From: Anaerolineales bacterium
GTDB taxonomy: Bacteria > Chloroflexota > Anaerolineae > Anaerolineales > Villigracilaceae
DNA: 64,000 bases
Assembly (NCBI GenBank): GCA_030680795.1
Contig: JAUXUL010000025.1
Span: 1 to 64,000, forward strand
Direction: 5' to 3'
Shown: positions 7,426 through 16,305 of the stretch, in pieces
Layout of the letters: every line of letters starts with the position of its first letter
Numbering within the stretch: the stretch's first letter is position 1
Notes under the pieces: model-generated
The model's database searches: none
Told to the model about the DNA's origin: nothing
Seen by the model: only the letters and a program-made list of their open reading frames with translations
Translations under genes and position numbers: made by a program

Positions 7426-9207
7426 ATGACCAATAAGAAAATACTTTACAAACCAGTTGACCCTGAAATTGAAAAGCTGGCACAACTTCACGGGGGCACG
7501 CACGAAGCCGCGCTTGAGGTTCTTAAAGATCTGAGCGCTGATCATAAATTAAACCAAACAACCATAACAGAAACCGCCCGCGTCTTACACCTCCCCGCTC
7601 ATGCAGTGCATGGCTTGGCAACATTTTATTCCATGCTCTCGCTTGAAGAACGAAAAAAAGTTTTGCGTGTCTGCGATGGGCCGGTGTGCTGGTTGAAGAG
7701 AGCCAGTTTTCAGTCATCAGTCATCAGTGGACAGTCGTCAGTGATCGGTGAATGGGAAAAACAAATGCCCGATTACACAGTTGAGCGCACATCCTGTTTG
7801 GGGTTATGTGATCGGGTACCTGCAATTTTGGTGGAGGATGAACAGGCTGGGCCTGTTGAAATACAAGACGCAAATAAAGTTTGCGAAGGCTGGCGCGGAG
7901 TTACCACCGATTATTCGAAGCCGCGAAAAGGCGAAGTGCGTGTGATGATCGCCTTGATCGGAAAAATTGATCCTGACTCAATTGATGATGCGCTGTCACA
8001 TGGCATTTACGATGGATTAAAAAAAGCGCTTCAATCCGAACCGACAGTTGTTCTGGCGGAAGTAGAATCATCCGGCCTGCAAGGTCGCGGCGGCGCAGGT
8101 TTCCCCGTTGGACGCAAGTGGCGCTTCGTCGCCAGTGAAATGAAAACACCGCGTTACATTATTTGCAATGCCGATGAATCGGAACCGCTCATTTTCAAAG
8201 ACCGTGTGCTGATGGATACGAATCCGCATCAATTGCTGGAAGGGATGATCGTGGCAGGCTACATTTGCGGCGCGTCTGAAGCGTGGATCTACATCCGCGG
8301 GGAATACGAAGGTCAAGCTCGTCGTTTGGAACGCGCCATTGAACTGGCGGAAGCAAAGAATTTTCTCGGAGAAAATATTCTTGAGAGCGGTTTTTCTTTC
8401 AAAATTCACGTTCATCGCGGCGCGGGGGCGTACATCTGCGGTGAGGAAACCGCATTGATCGAGTCGCTTGAAGGCAAGCGCGGCGAACCGAGACTGCGCC
8501 CACCCTACCCACCCACTTACGGTTTTCGCGGACAACCCACCGCAGTTAACAACGTCGAGTCGTTTTGCGCGGTGCCTCATATTGTAAAAAACGGTGCGGA
8601 ATGGTGGCGCAGCCTGACAGACGACCCAACGCCAGGAACGAAAGTTTATATGGTGTTGGGTCACGTGAAAAACCCCGGCTTGTTCGAAGCGCCATTTGGT
8701 TTGACATTACGTCAGATCATCAACGACTTCGGCAGCGGCATGATGAAAGGCTCAACCTTCAACTTTGCACTCTGCGGCGGCGCGGCCGGCACGATCGTAG
8801 ACGACAGCCTGCTAGACATTCCAATTGATTTCGCTTCATCTCAAAAAGGAATTTCTCTCGGAGCGGGTGCATTCCTGATCTGCGACCAAACTGTTTCACC
8901 CATTGCAGTCCTGCGGGAATTACTGCACTTTTTCACAGTGGAATCCTGCGGAAAATGCACACCCTGCCGGGTTGGCACATGGCGTTCGTTGGAAATCTTG
9001 AATCGCATGGTAAGCGGACAAGGCAGGCAAGGCGACACAGACGAGCTAAAGACACTCGCGGCGCTCATGCAGGATACTTCTTTTTGCGGGCTGGGACAAT
9101 CTGTCGCCATCCCGATGAAATCCGTGTTGACACATTTTGGCACGGAGTTTGCGAAAGCGGAAAAACAGCTCGTCATTGCGAGCCCGAAGGGCGAAGCAAT
9201 CTCCTGA
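7426..9207 (+). CDS. Fused NuoE-NuoF type NAD-linked subunit of formate dehydrogenase 1
   Basis: A 593-residue fusion. Residues 1-165 are NuoE-like, with the thioredoxin-like [2Fe-2S] cysteines in VCDGPVC and CLGLCD. Residues about 175-590 are NuoF-like: FMN site GRGGAGFP, NAD site [20 protein letters not shown], and the [4Fe-4S] cysteines ESCGKCTPCRVGT plus the later FCGLG. It should pass electrons between NAD(H) and the iron-sulfur/molybdenum subunit encoded next. Between the two NuoE cysteine pairs, bases 7709-7752 are a tandem-like repeat (cagtcatcagtcatcagtgg) that encodes an extra loop. The last residues and the TGA stop lie in a palindromic repeat (9171-9250). GAGG precedes the ATG. 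It could serve a hydrogenase instead, but the neighbour makes formate far more likely. Confidence 0.88.
   Translation: MTNKKILYKPVDPEIEKLAQLHGGTHEAALEVLKDLSADHKLNQTTITETARVLHLPAHAVHGLATFYSMLSLEERKKVLRVCDGPVCWLKRASFQSSVISGQSSVIGEWEKQMPDYTVERTSCLGLCDRVPAILVEDEQAGPVEIQDANKVCEGWRGVTTDYSKPRKGEVRVMIALIGKIDPDSIDDALSHGIYDGLKKALQSEPTVVLAEVESSGLQGRGGAGFPVGRKWRFVASEMKTPRYIICNADESEPLIFKDRVLMDTNPHQLLEGMIVAGYICGASEAWIYIRGEYEGQARRLERAIELAEAKNFLGENILESGFSFKIHVHRGAGAYICGEETALIESLEGKRGEPRLRPPYPPTYGFRGQPTAVNNVESFCAVPHIVKNGAEWWRSLTDDPTPGTKVYMVLGHVKNPGLFEAPFGLTLRQIINDFGSGMMKGSTFNFALCGGAAGTIVDDSLLDIPIDFASSQKGISLGAGAFLICDQTVSPIAVLRELLHFFTVESCGKCTPCRVGTWRSLEILNRMVSGQGRQGDTDELKTLAALMQDTSFCGLGQSVAIPMKSVLTHFGTEFAKAEKQLVIASPKGEAIS
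7709..7752. repeat. In-frame tandem-like repeat inside NuoEF-1
   Basis: Imperfect repeats of cagtcatcagt / cagtggacagtcgtcagtg encode a Ser/Val-rich loop between the NuoE iron-sulfur cysteines. Related wording (catcagttagcagtg) occurs at 57720-57735 in an intergenic region. Confidence 0.55.
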
Positions 9208-9250
9208 ATAGGTTGGGGATTGCTTCGGGCTGACGCCCTCGCAATGACGG
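9171..9250. repeat. Palindromic repeat (CGTCATTGCGAG family) at the NuoEF-1/FDH-1 junction
   Basis: CGTCATTGCGAG at 9171-9182 and CTCGCAATGACG at 9239-9250 form perfect 12-base terminal inverted repeats with an internal gaagcaatctcc / gattgcttcgg pair. The same element occurs at 50165-50256, 51880-51975 and partly at 38116-38150. Here it supplies the stop codon of NuoEF-1 and ends 11 bases before the formate dehydrogenase start. Confidence 0.8.
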
Positions 9251-9261
9251 ATGAGGTGATT

Positions 9262-12129
9262 ATGGTGAATATAAAAATTAACGGACAGTCAATTCAAGTC
9301 GTATCAGGCAAAACCATTTTACAAGCCGCGCATGCGCATGACATTGAAATCCCAACGTTGTGTTACCACAAGGACTTAAATCCAACTGGGAATTGCCGCA
9401 TGTGTATGGTAGAAGTCGAAGGCGGAAAATTTCTACAGGCTGCGTGTGTCACTCCCGTTTGGGAAGGCATGGATATTCGAACGCACAGCGAGAAAGTCGC
9501 TAAAGATCGCAAAATGACTTTGGAACTCATGCTTGCCAATCATCCGCAGGATTGTATTACCTGTGATGTAAGCGGCGAATGTGAATTGCAGGACCTGGCT
9601 TATGAATACAAAGCATCTGCCCCGGAATGGGGAAGCAAAGGCACACGCTACCCCGTGGACAGTGACCCGAATCCCTTCATCCGCGTGGATATGAATCGCT
9701 GTATCCTGTGTCGTCGTTGCATTTCGGCTTGTGCCGAGATCCAAGTCCGCGATGTGTGGGGTGTGGCAAAACGTGGATTTGACGAGGTCATCGTAGCGGG
9801 TGCTGGCACAACCTTGCTCGAAGCGCGCTGCGAATCCTGTGGTCAATGTGTGGCGTATTGTCCAACCGGCGCCCTCTCGAACAAGATGAATTACGGAATG
9901 GCACGCGCACATCAAGTAAAGAAAGTGACCACCACATGTTCGTATTGCGGCGTGGGTTGTCAATTTGACCTGCTGGTGAAAAACGACAAAATCATAGGCG
10001 TGCAATCCAATCCAAATGCGCCTGCCAATGGAATGGCATTATGCGTGAAAGGACGTTACGGATATGATTACGTCCATCACCCGGAGAGATTAACGAAGCC
10101 GAGGGCGAGGCGATATTTATTGGAAGGGAAAGATAAAAACGATATTCGAGATTCGATACGTGACACTCGCAAATCGAATACTGAATTATCCAATATCGAA
10201 TCCCCCTGGGATTGGGTTGAAACTGAATGGGATATCGCGCTAGATATTGTTGCGAAGAAGTTTATAGAAATACGCAACAACTTTGGCGCGGATAGCTTGG
10301 GTTTCCTGACTTCGGCAAAATGCACGAATGAAGAAAATTATTTGATGAACAAACTGGCGCGGCAGGTCGTTGGCACGAACAACATTGACCACTGCGCCCG
10401 TCTCTGACACTCCAGCACGGTAGCCGGTCTGGCTGCCTCCTTCGGCTCGGGTGCCATGTCCAACTCAATGGACGATGTCGCTCAACAAGCAAAAGCCTTC
10501 TTTATCATCGGTTCAAACACAACCGAACAACATCCCGTTTTTGGGACATTGCTGCGCCGTGCTGTTATATTCCGCGGCGCGAAACTTGTCGTGGCTGACC
10601 CGCGCAAAATTGATATTACCGATTTTGCGACCCTGCATTTACGTCAACGCCCCGGCACGGATATCCCACTCATAAATGGCTTGATGCACATCATCTTTGA
10701 AAAAGGTTGGGAAGATAAAACTTTCATCGAGGAACGCACGGAAAACTTCGCTGAATTCAAAACCACAGTGATGAACTATCCGCCGGAGAAGGCCAGCGAG
10801 ATCACGGGCATTCCAGTCGAGAAATTGTATGAAGCCGCAGAGATCCTCGCCACAAACTCACCGATGGCTGTCATCTGGGCAATGGGTATTACACAACACA
10901 TCGTCGGCGTGCGCAACGTGATAGACCTCGCCAACCTGCAAATGCTGTTGGGCAATATGGGCAAGCCCGGCGGTGGTGTGAATCCATTGCGCGGACAAAA
11001 TAACGTACAAGGCGCATGTGATATGGGCGGATTGCCGAATGTATTCCCGGCATATCAACCTGTTACAAGTCCCGATGTGATTGAGAAATTTGCGAAGGCG
11101 TGGGGACTGGACCCTGGACCGCAGACCGTAGACGATAAAACATCGTCCATCGTCCATGGTCTATCGTCCAAAGTCGGCATGACCGTCACCGAAATGATGC
11201 CCGGCATTCTCGAAGGTAAAACGCGCGCATTATATATCCTCGGCGAAGACCCTGTCATGTCTGACCCCGACACAAAGCATATTCGTAAATGCCTTGAGGT
11301 AATTGACTTTTTGCTCTTGCAGGAAATCTTCCCCTCTGAAACATCTGTTTATGCGGACGTGCTTCTGCCTGGCGTTTCATTTGCAGAGAAGACTGGCACA
11401 TTCACAAACACGGAACGGCGGGTACAAATGGTTCGACAGGCCATTCCTACACAAGGCGACGCTCGTAACGATTGGTGGATCACCTCACAGATAGCAAAAC
11501 GCATCTTGGCCGGGACCCCGAACCGGGTCCAGAACGAAGCGCCTTATTCTGGCTGGGAGTATCGCAACGCGTCCGAGGTCATGTCCGAGATCAATGCGTT
11601 GACTCCATCCTATGGCGGCATCACGCACGCCCGGCTCGAAGCAGGTGAGCGTCTGCATTGGCCTTGTCCAACGCTTGATCATCCCGGCACACCGATTTTG
11701 CATACGAAACAATTCACGCGCGGCAAAGGCAAGTTCATGCCAATTGACCATGCGCCGCCTGCCGAAAAACCCGACGACGATTACCCAATGCTGCTCAGCA
11801 CAGGCCGCGTGCTTTATCACTGGCACGGCGGACAAATGACGCGCCGCGCAAAAGGTTTGATGCAAGTGTATGGCGAAGCGCTGGTCGAAGTGAATCCTGA
11901 CGACGCGGTCAAACTTGGTGTAAATGGAAAGACGCACGTGCGAATTACATCACGTCGTGGAAGCATCAAAGCGCAAGCCTGGGTCACAGACCGTGTGCCG
12001 CCCGGCATGGTATATGCCAATTTTCATTTTCCTGATGCTTCCGCCAATGAATTGACACATGCAACACTTGATCCCGTTGCGAAGATACCCGAATATAAAA
12101 TTACGGCCGTAAAGGTTGAGTTGGTATAA
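9262..12129 (+). CDS. fdhA: Selenocysteine-containing formate dehydrogenase, catalytic subunit (TGA at 10405 = Sec)
   Basis: The gene reads through an in-frame TGA at 10405-10407 to give 955 residues with Sec382. Context is HCARL-U-HSSTVAGL, the exact active-site position where formate dehydrogenases carry Sec or Cys; a SECIS hairpin follows. Order of domains: NuoG-like [2Fe-2S] (CYHKDLNPTGNCRMC), His-Cys cluster motif (NHPQDCITCDVSGEC), two [4Fe-4S] (CILCRRCISAC and CESCGQCVAYC), the catalytic subunit's own cluster (CSYCGVGC) and the bis-MGD fold to the end. It oxidises formate or reduces CO2 with the NuoEF subunit upstream. ATG 9262 with GAGGTG upstream is preferred to starts inside the repeat. 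Two segments (about 10139-10206 and 11117-11175) look like dispersed repeats translated in frame. Automatic annotation would split this gene at 10407. Confidence 0.93.
10139..10206. repeat. In-frame AT-rich repeat inside FDH-1
   Basis: Alternating units such as attcgagattcgatacg and aaatcgaatactga encode an Asp/Arg/Ser-rich insert between the conserved RRYLLEG segment and the WxWVETEWDxALD helix. The Cys-type paralog has an unrelated repeat at the same protein position. Confidence 0.5.
10408..10437 (+). promoter_or_regulatory. Bacterial SECIS element for Sec382
   Basis: After an 11-base spacer from the TGA, GGTAGCC (10419-10425) pairs with GGCTGCC (10431-10437) around the apical loop GGTCT (10426-10430). 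As I recall it, the E. coli fdhF SECIS has the same 11-base spacing and a GGUCU-containing apical loop, the SelB contact. The element lies in the coding sequence and is translated. Confidence 0.9.
11117..11175. repeat. In-frame ccgtagacgat/catcgtcc repeat inside FDH-1
   Basis: gaccgcagaccgtagacgat and the inverted catcgtccatcgtccatgg encode an extra loop (TVDDKTSSIVHGL). The same wording is found at 39094-39156 between gnd and zwf and in frame at 46424-46508 in NuoEF-2. Confidence 0.7.
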
Positions 12130-12180
12130 TCAGGTCAAGACGCCGTCTTGTGCATTGTAAAAAAAACCAAAGGAGATACC

Positions 12181-12627
12181 ATGACAACTGTCCGCAAATT
12201 ACTTGAAGCAAAAGAGAGTGCAAAAAACTTTTCCGTGGAGGCAACCCAAACTGTTTTGGAAGCGCTCAAGGTGATGGCAAAGGCGAAGATCGGCGCCATA
12301 TTGATCACCGAGAGCGGAAAGATCATCGGCATCTTTACCGAGCGAGATTATCTTTACAAAGGTGAACTTGAAGGACGCAGCGCAAAAGACACTCAGATCA
12401 AGGATGTGATGGTGCAAAGAATGATCACAGTCACAAATGACACAACGGTGGATCAGTGCATGGCATTGATGAAACAATATCACATCCGCCACCTGCCGGT
12501 CGTGGAAAACGATCAGCTGGCAGGTCTGGTTTCGATACGCGATGTGATGATGGCAGCGCTGGATAACAAGGAAAGCGAAATCCGCGGGTTGGAAAATTAC
12601 ATCATGGGTTCGGGGTTTCAGTCGTAA
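12181..12627 (+). CDS. Tandem CBS-domain protein
   Basis: A 148-residue protein made of two CBS domains (about 10-65 and 75-135); the segments IGAILITESGKIIGIFTERDY and YHIRHLPVVENDQLAGLVS are typical and are quoted only in part. CBS pairs bind adenosyl nucleotides and sense energy charge. AAAGGAGATACC precedes the ATG. It follows the formate dehydrogenase by about 50 bases and may be cotranscribed; a role in regulating that enzyme is only a guess. Confidence 0.85.
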   Translation: MTTVRKLLEAKESAKNFSVEATQTVLEALKVMAKAKIGAILITESGKIIGIFTERDYLYKGELEGRSAKDTQIKDVMVQRMITVTNDTTVDQCMALMKQYHIRHLPVVENDQLAGLVSIRDVMMAALDNKESEIRGLENYIMGSGFQS

Positions 12628-12628
12628 G

Positions 12629-12830
12629 TAGGCTGATAGATATGTAGGCGCGTAGACACGGAAACATGTACACACTGTTAGACGCAAGCAAGAAGACACC
12701 CAAATACCATGCGTAAGCTTGAAAAATAAATTAAAGAGGCACGGAATGCACAACCTGTGCCTTTTTGTAAATTGCCTTTGCCTGTCTACTTGTATACGTT
12801 TGTACCTGTTTACCTTTTCCCACCCTATTC
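12629..12830. repeat. Tandem-like repeats upstream of first LysM lipoprotein
   Basis: The gap contains degenerate units of the type gtaggcgcgtagacacgg...acacactgttagacgc and, further on, their inverse (gcctgtctacttgtatacg, gtacctgtttacc). Similar wording (acaagtacacaggtaaacaag) appears at 55680-55703. No gene is seen here. Confidence 0.5.
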
Positions 12831-12852
12831 CCTCTCTTTCTCTCTGCACTGG

Positions 12853-12858
12853 TAAAAT
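12853..12858 (+). promoter_or_regulatory. -10-like TAAAAT seven bases before the ATG
   Basis: TAAAAT with only seven bases to the start codon and no ribosome site predicts a leaderless transcript; no -35 box is evident. Confidence 0.4.
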
Positions 12859-12865
12859 CGTCCCC

Positions 12866-14479
12866 ATGTCTGTTCAAAGAAATACTTCGGCCACATCTCA
12901 CACACTGATACCTATTTACTATTTACTGATAACTGCTTTGCTCACCTCCTGCGCGCCTGTCGCCGCACCACCGCCAGCCTTCCCCACTTACGATCCGTTC
13001 CTGCCACTCCAGAACGAAACACAAGCACAACCTTCTTTGACAGGCACAAGTTCGCCTATGCCGCCTGCTGCCACGCGCCAACCCACGCCCACACGTGTGC
13101 CGCTTAACATATCACCGGTGATCTCAGGGTTGACAAACCAAATCATAAACACTCCCACACCTGATACAGTAAAAATCTTGCCCACTCCGCGCCAGAACGC
13201 AGATGAGTATATGGTTCAGCCTGGTGATTCATTGGGAGGGATTGCACAAAAGTTTGGCATTAGCGTTAATACATTGATGGAAGCCAACGAAATAAATGAC
13301 CCAAACCTGTTGGATGTTGGAGTAGTCTTAAAAGTCCCCGCTCCCAGCCCTCTTGGCACAGGAACATCGCTTAAGATCATCCCCGACTCAGAATTGGTAT
13401 ATGGTCCCGTCAGCATTTATTTTGATCTTGGCGATTTTATTGAAAGCCAGAATGGTTATCTTTCCGCTTACACACAGGATGTAAACGGCCTTTTGCTATC
13501 CGCTGAGGAAATCATTTTGTTGGTTGCCCAAAACTATTCCGTTAATCCGCGCCTGTTACTGGCACTGATGGAATACCAAAGCGGCTGGGTGACCAACCCG
13601 ACACCCTTCAACACCTCCTACCCGTTGGGACTTGCAGACGAAGACCGCTTCGGCTTATATCGTCAATTGACATGGACTGCAGATACTTTAAATCGCGGCT
13701 ACTATCTTTGGCAAGCAAATGCTCTCTCCACATGGGTACTGAACGATGGGCAGGTGATCCCGATTGACCCAACCATCAACGCTGGCACAGCCGCAGTACA
13801 ATATTTCTTTTCGCAACTCGACGACCTCTCCAACTGGGAACAGGATGTAAACCTGAGAGGCTTGATCCTCACTTATTACGTCTTCTTTGGAAATCCGTTC
13901 AGTTATGCCATCGAGCCGCTGCTCCCTCCCGCACTTATACAACCTGCATTAACCCTGCCATTCAAAAAAGGTGAGGCCTGGTACTTCACCGGCGGGCCGC
14001 ATGGCGGCTGGGATTCAGGCTCTGCCTGGGCGGCCCTCGACTTCGCCCCGCCCGGCGAAAACGCAAACTGCATTACAAGCCCTTTGTGGGTAACCGCAAT
14101 GGCAGGCGGGCTGGTGGTACGCGCATCCAATGGTGCATTGATCCTTGACCTTGATAATGACGGCTACGAACAAACCGGCTGGGTCCTTCTTTACATGCAC
14201 GTCGCGGAGGAAGGACGCGCCAAGCCTGACGAATATTTGTTTGCAGGCGAACAAATTGGACATCCCTCCTGTGAAGGCGGCCTTTCAAATGCCACACATG
14301 TGCACGTTGCCCGCAAATACAACGGCGAATGGATCCCCGCAGACGGGTCAATCCCATTCAATCTGGACGGCTGGATTTCCAGCGGAAGCGGCGGAGCGTA
14401 CAATGGCTTTCTCACGCGCGGAGCGCAAACCATCGAAGCATGGGACAGCGCCAACGACTTCAACCTGATCACACGCTAA
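12866..14479 (+). CDS. LysM lipoprotein with lytic-transglycosylase-like and M23-like domains, paralog 1
   Basis: A 537-residue lipoprotein: signal peptide ending in LLTSC (lipobox), a Pro/Thr-rich linker, a LysM domain (MVQPGDSLGGIAQKFGIS, about 115-160), a helical region with NPRLLLALMEYQSGW resembling the catalytic region of lysozyme-like transglycosylases, and a C-terminal M23/LytM-like beta domain with YMH and ATHVHVARKYNG. The first zinc histidine of canonical M23 (HxxxD) is not present: the position before ALDFAPP has Trp/Ala, although GGPHGGW upstream is kept in all three paralogs. It is probably a cell-envelope protein acting on or binding peptidoglycan. It is the first of three tandem paralogs. 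Confidence 0.8.
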   Translation: MSVQRNTSATSHTLIPIYYLLITALLTSCAPVAAPPPAFPTYDPFLPLQNETQAQPSLTGTSSPMPPAATRQPTPTRVPLNISPVISGLTNQIINTPTPDTVKILPTPRQNADEYMVQPGDSLGGIAQKFGISVNTLMEANEINDPNLLDVGVVLKVPAPSPLGTGTSLKIIPDSELVYGPVSIYFDLGDFIESQNGYLSAYTQDVNGLLLSAEEIILLVAQNYSVNPRLLLALMEYQSGWVTNPTPFNTSYPLGLADEDRFGLYRQLTWTADTLNRGYYLWQANALSTWVLNDGQVIPIDPTINAGTAAVQYFFSQLDDLSNWEQDVNLRGLILTYYVFFGNPFSYAIEPLLPPALIQPALTLPFKKGEAWYFTGGPHGGWDSGSAWAALDFAPPGENANCITSPLWVTAMAGGLVVRASNGALILDLDNDGYEQTGWVLLYMHVAEEGRAKPDEYLFAGEQIGHPSCEGGLSNATHVHVARKYNGEWIPADGSIPFNLDGWISSGSGGAYNGFLTRGAQTIEAWDSANDFNLITR

Positions 14480-14504
14480 TTCATCCACCCTTAATCTAAC
14501 CAGA

Positions 14505-14510
14505 TATAAT
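14505..14510 (+). promoter_or_regulatory. -10-like TATAAT before second LysM lipoprotein
   Basis: GATATAAT lies 11 bases upstream of ATG 14522 with no Shine-Dalgarno between, so each paralog may have its own promoter and a very short leader. Confidence 0.4.
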
Positions 14511-14521
14511 TCAAGTTAAAT

Positions 14522-16135
14522 ATGAATCGCGCCTTTGTAATTCTCATCATACTTTCATTGACGTTATCCGCCTGCGGGTCATCGCTTTCGATCTGGGGAA
14601 TCCCTCAAACACCCACACCGGATTCGACAACCCCCACCTCGCTTCTTTTCGACCCGTTTGCTGTTCAAGACGACCCGATCATTTTCCCAACCTCAACCCC
14701 TCCATCGCTGGTCGAGGCAAGCGCATCCCAAACCCCCACACCGGCTGGTATATCCGCGCTCATCGTGCCAACCTCTACATCCTCCTACAACTCTGCGCCC
14801 TTTCTTTACTATGCCCAAAGCGGAGACATGCTTCCCGCAGTTGCCAGCCGCTTCGGAGTTAAAGAAAATGAGATCACCTCGGATGCAGATCTCACAAAAA
14901 CCACCCTGATCGACCCCGGCACATTGCTCGTCATACCAAACCGTATCACAGAACCCACCACCCCAAACATCCAGATCTTGCCAGATGCAGAGGTTGTATT
15001 CTCCCTGACATCCGTAGATTTTGATATTGAAACCTTCGTCAAAGAGCAAGGAGGTTACCTGAGTAAATTCAGGGATTATCTTGGCTCCACCGGCTGGATT
15101 GAAGGATATGATGCCATTGAACGATTGGCAATCGAAAATTCCATCAACCCGCGCTTAATTCTTGGTTTACTTGAATATGAAAGCCGCTGGGTGAGCGGTC
15201 AACCCATAGACCTGCTCCACACCGATTTTCCGATGGGCTTCAACGACTACCACTACAAAGGCATGACCGTACAAATGGTGTGGGCGATCAACAATATGTC
15301 GATTGCGTATTATGGATGGCGGGCAGGTACGCTGACCCATCTTGATTTTCCAGATGGAACAAAACTACGAATTGATCCGCGCTTGAACGCCGGCACGGTT
15401 GCCATCCAATATTTATTCTCGCGCCTCCACAGCCAATCTCAATGGGCGCAGATCATTAATCCAGATTCTGGCTTCCCTGCCATCTACAAGGTGTTGTTTG
15501 GTGACGCATGGGCGCGCGCAGACACAGTCGGCCCGCTGTTTCCGCCTGGATTAAACCAGCCAACACTTGTTCTTCCATTTGAACCTATTGTTCAATGGAA
15601 TCTGACCGGCGGCCCGCACAACGGCTGGGGACAGATCAACCCAAATATATACGGCCAATCGCACAGTGTATTCTCAGCCATTGACTTTGCCCCCCCAACC
15701 ATGAAAGGCGGTTGCGGCGCAACAAATACGTGGGTGACAGCGGCCGCCCCCGGATTGGTTGTGCGGTCAGAGAATGCCGCTGTCATGGTCGACCTGGATG
15801 GCGACGGCTACGAACAGACGGGCTGGAACCTTCTTTACATGCACCTCGCCACAAAAGACCGTGTGCCTGCGGGAACCTGGCTCGAAGTCAATGACCGCAT
15901 TGGGCATGCCTCCTGCGAAGGCGGCGTTTCCACTGGCACGCACCTGCACTTTGCAAGAAAATACAACGGGGAATGGGTCACAGCCGACGGGCCGATCCCA
16001 TTTATCATGAGCGGCTGGCGCGTTGTCGCCGGCGAAGCTGCTTATAAAGGCCGACTTATCCGCGGCGATGAGGTGGTCATTGCCGATCTGCAAGGGCAAA
16101 GCTGGTCCAGCATAGTTCGCGGCAAAGATGAATGA
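14522..16135 (+). CDS. LysM lipoprotein with lytic-transglycosylase-like and M23-like domains, paralog 2
   Basis: Also 537 residues and colinear with the upstream gene. Lipobox LSACGSS; Thr/Pro-rich linker; LysM-like segment YYAQSGDMLPAVASRFGV; transglycosylase-like NPRLILGLLEYESRWVSG with a candidate catalytic glutamate; C-terminal M23-like domain with GGPHNGW, SAIDFAPP, YMHLA and THLHFARKYNG. The conserved His of HxxxD is again replaced (Phe/Ser), so catalysis, if any, uses a different first ligand such as the GGPH histidine. It may have arisen by duplication; divergence between the copies is large, so the duplication is old. Confidence 0.8.
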   Translation: MNRAFVILIILSLTLSACGSSLSIWGIPQTPTPDSTTPTSLLFDPFAVQDDPIIFPTSTPPSLVEASASQTPTPAGISALIVPTSTSSYNSAPFLYYAQSGDMLPAVASRFGVKENEITSDADLTKTTLIDPGTLLVIPNRITEPTTPNIQILPDAEVVFSLTSVDFDIETFVKEQGGYLSKFRDYLGSTGWIEGYDAIERLAIENSINPRLILGLLEYESRWVSGQPIDLLHTDFPMGFNDYHYKGMTVQMVWAINNMSIAYYGWRAGTLTHLDFPDGTKLRIDPRLNAGTVAIQYLFSRLHSQSQWAQIINPDSGFPAIYKVLFGDAWARADTVGPLFPPGLNQPTLVLPFEPIVQWNLTGGPHNGWGQINPNIYGQSHSVFSAIDFAPPTMKGGCGATNTWVTAAAPGLVVRSENAAVMVDLDGDGYEQTGWNLLYMHLATKDRVPAGTWLEVNDRIGHASCEGGVSTGTHLHFARKYNGEWVTADGPIPFIMSGWRVVAGEAAYKGRLIRGDEVVIADLQGQSWSSIVRGKDE

Positions 16136-16149
16136 GTCAACTGCAAAAA

Positions 16150-16290
16150 CATTCTTTTTACCGCGAAGAAGCGAAGAAATTTTATTGACCGCGAAGAGAA
16201 ACAATAAAAAACTCGGGGATGTTCTTCAGATTCTCGAACTTCCCCTTGAAAATCTTCGTGGTCTTCGTCCCTTCGCGGTGAGAACAGGCT
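16150..16290. repeat. Inverted repeat of the ccgcgaagaa / ttcgcggtgag type
   Basis: ttaccgcgaagaagcgaag at the left and cgtcccttcgcggtgag at the right form an inverted pair around an AT-rich centre, filling the gap between paralogs 2 and 3. A related form with cacgaaggacacaaag lies at 63568-63670. Confidence 0.5.
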
Positions 16291-16305
16291 TTTTGCAGAA
16301 TAGTC

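Noticed and set aside
12719..12865. Longer N-terminus for the first LysM lipoprotein
   Set aside because: It would translate repeat DNA and place the lipobox too far from the N-terminus; ATG 12866 gives a normal signal peptide.
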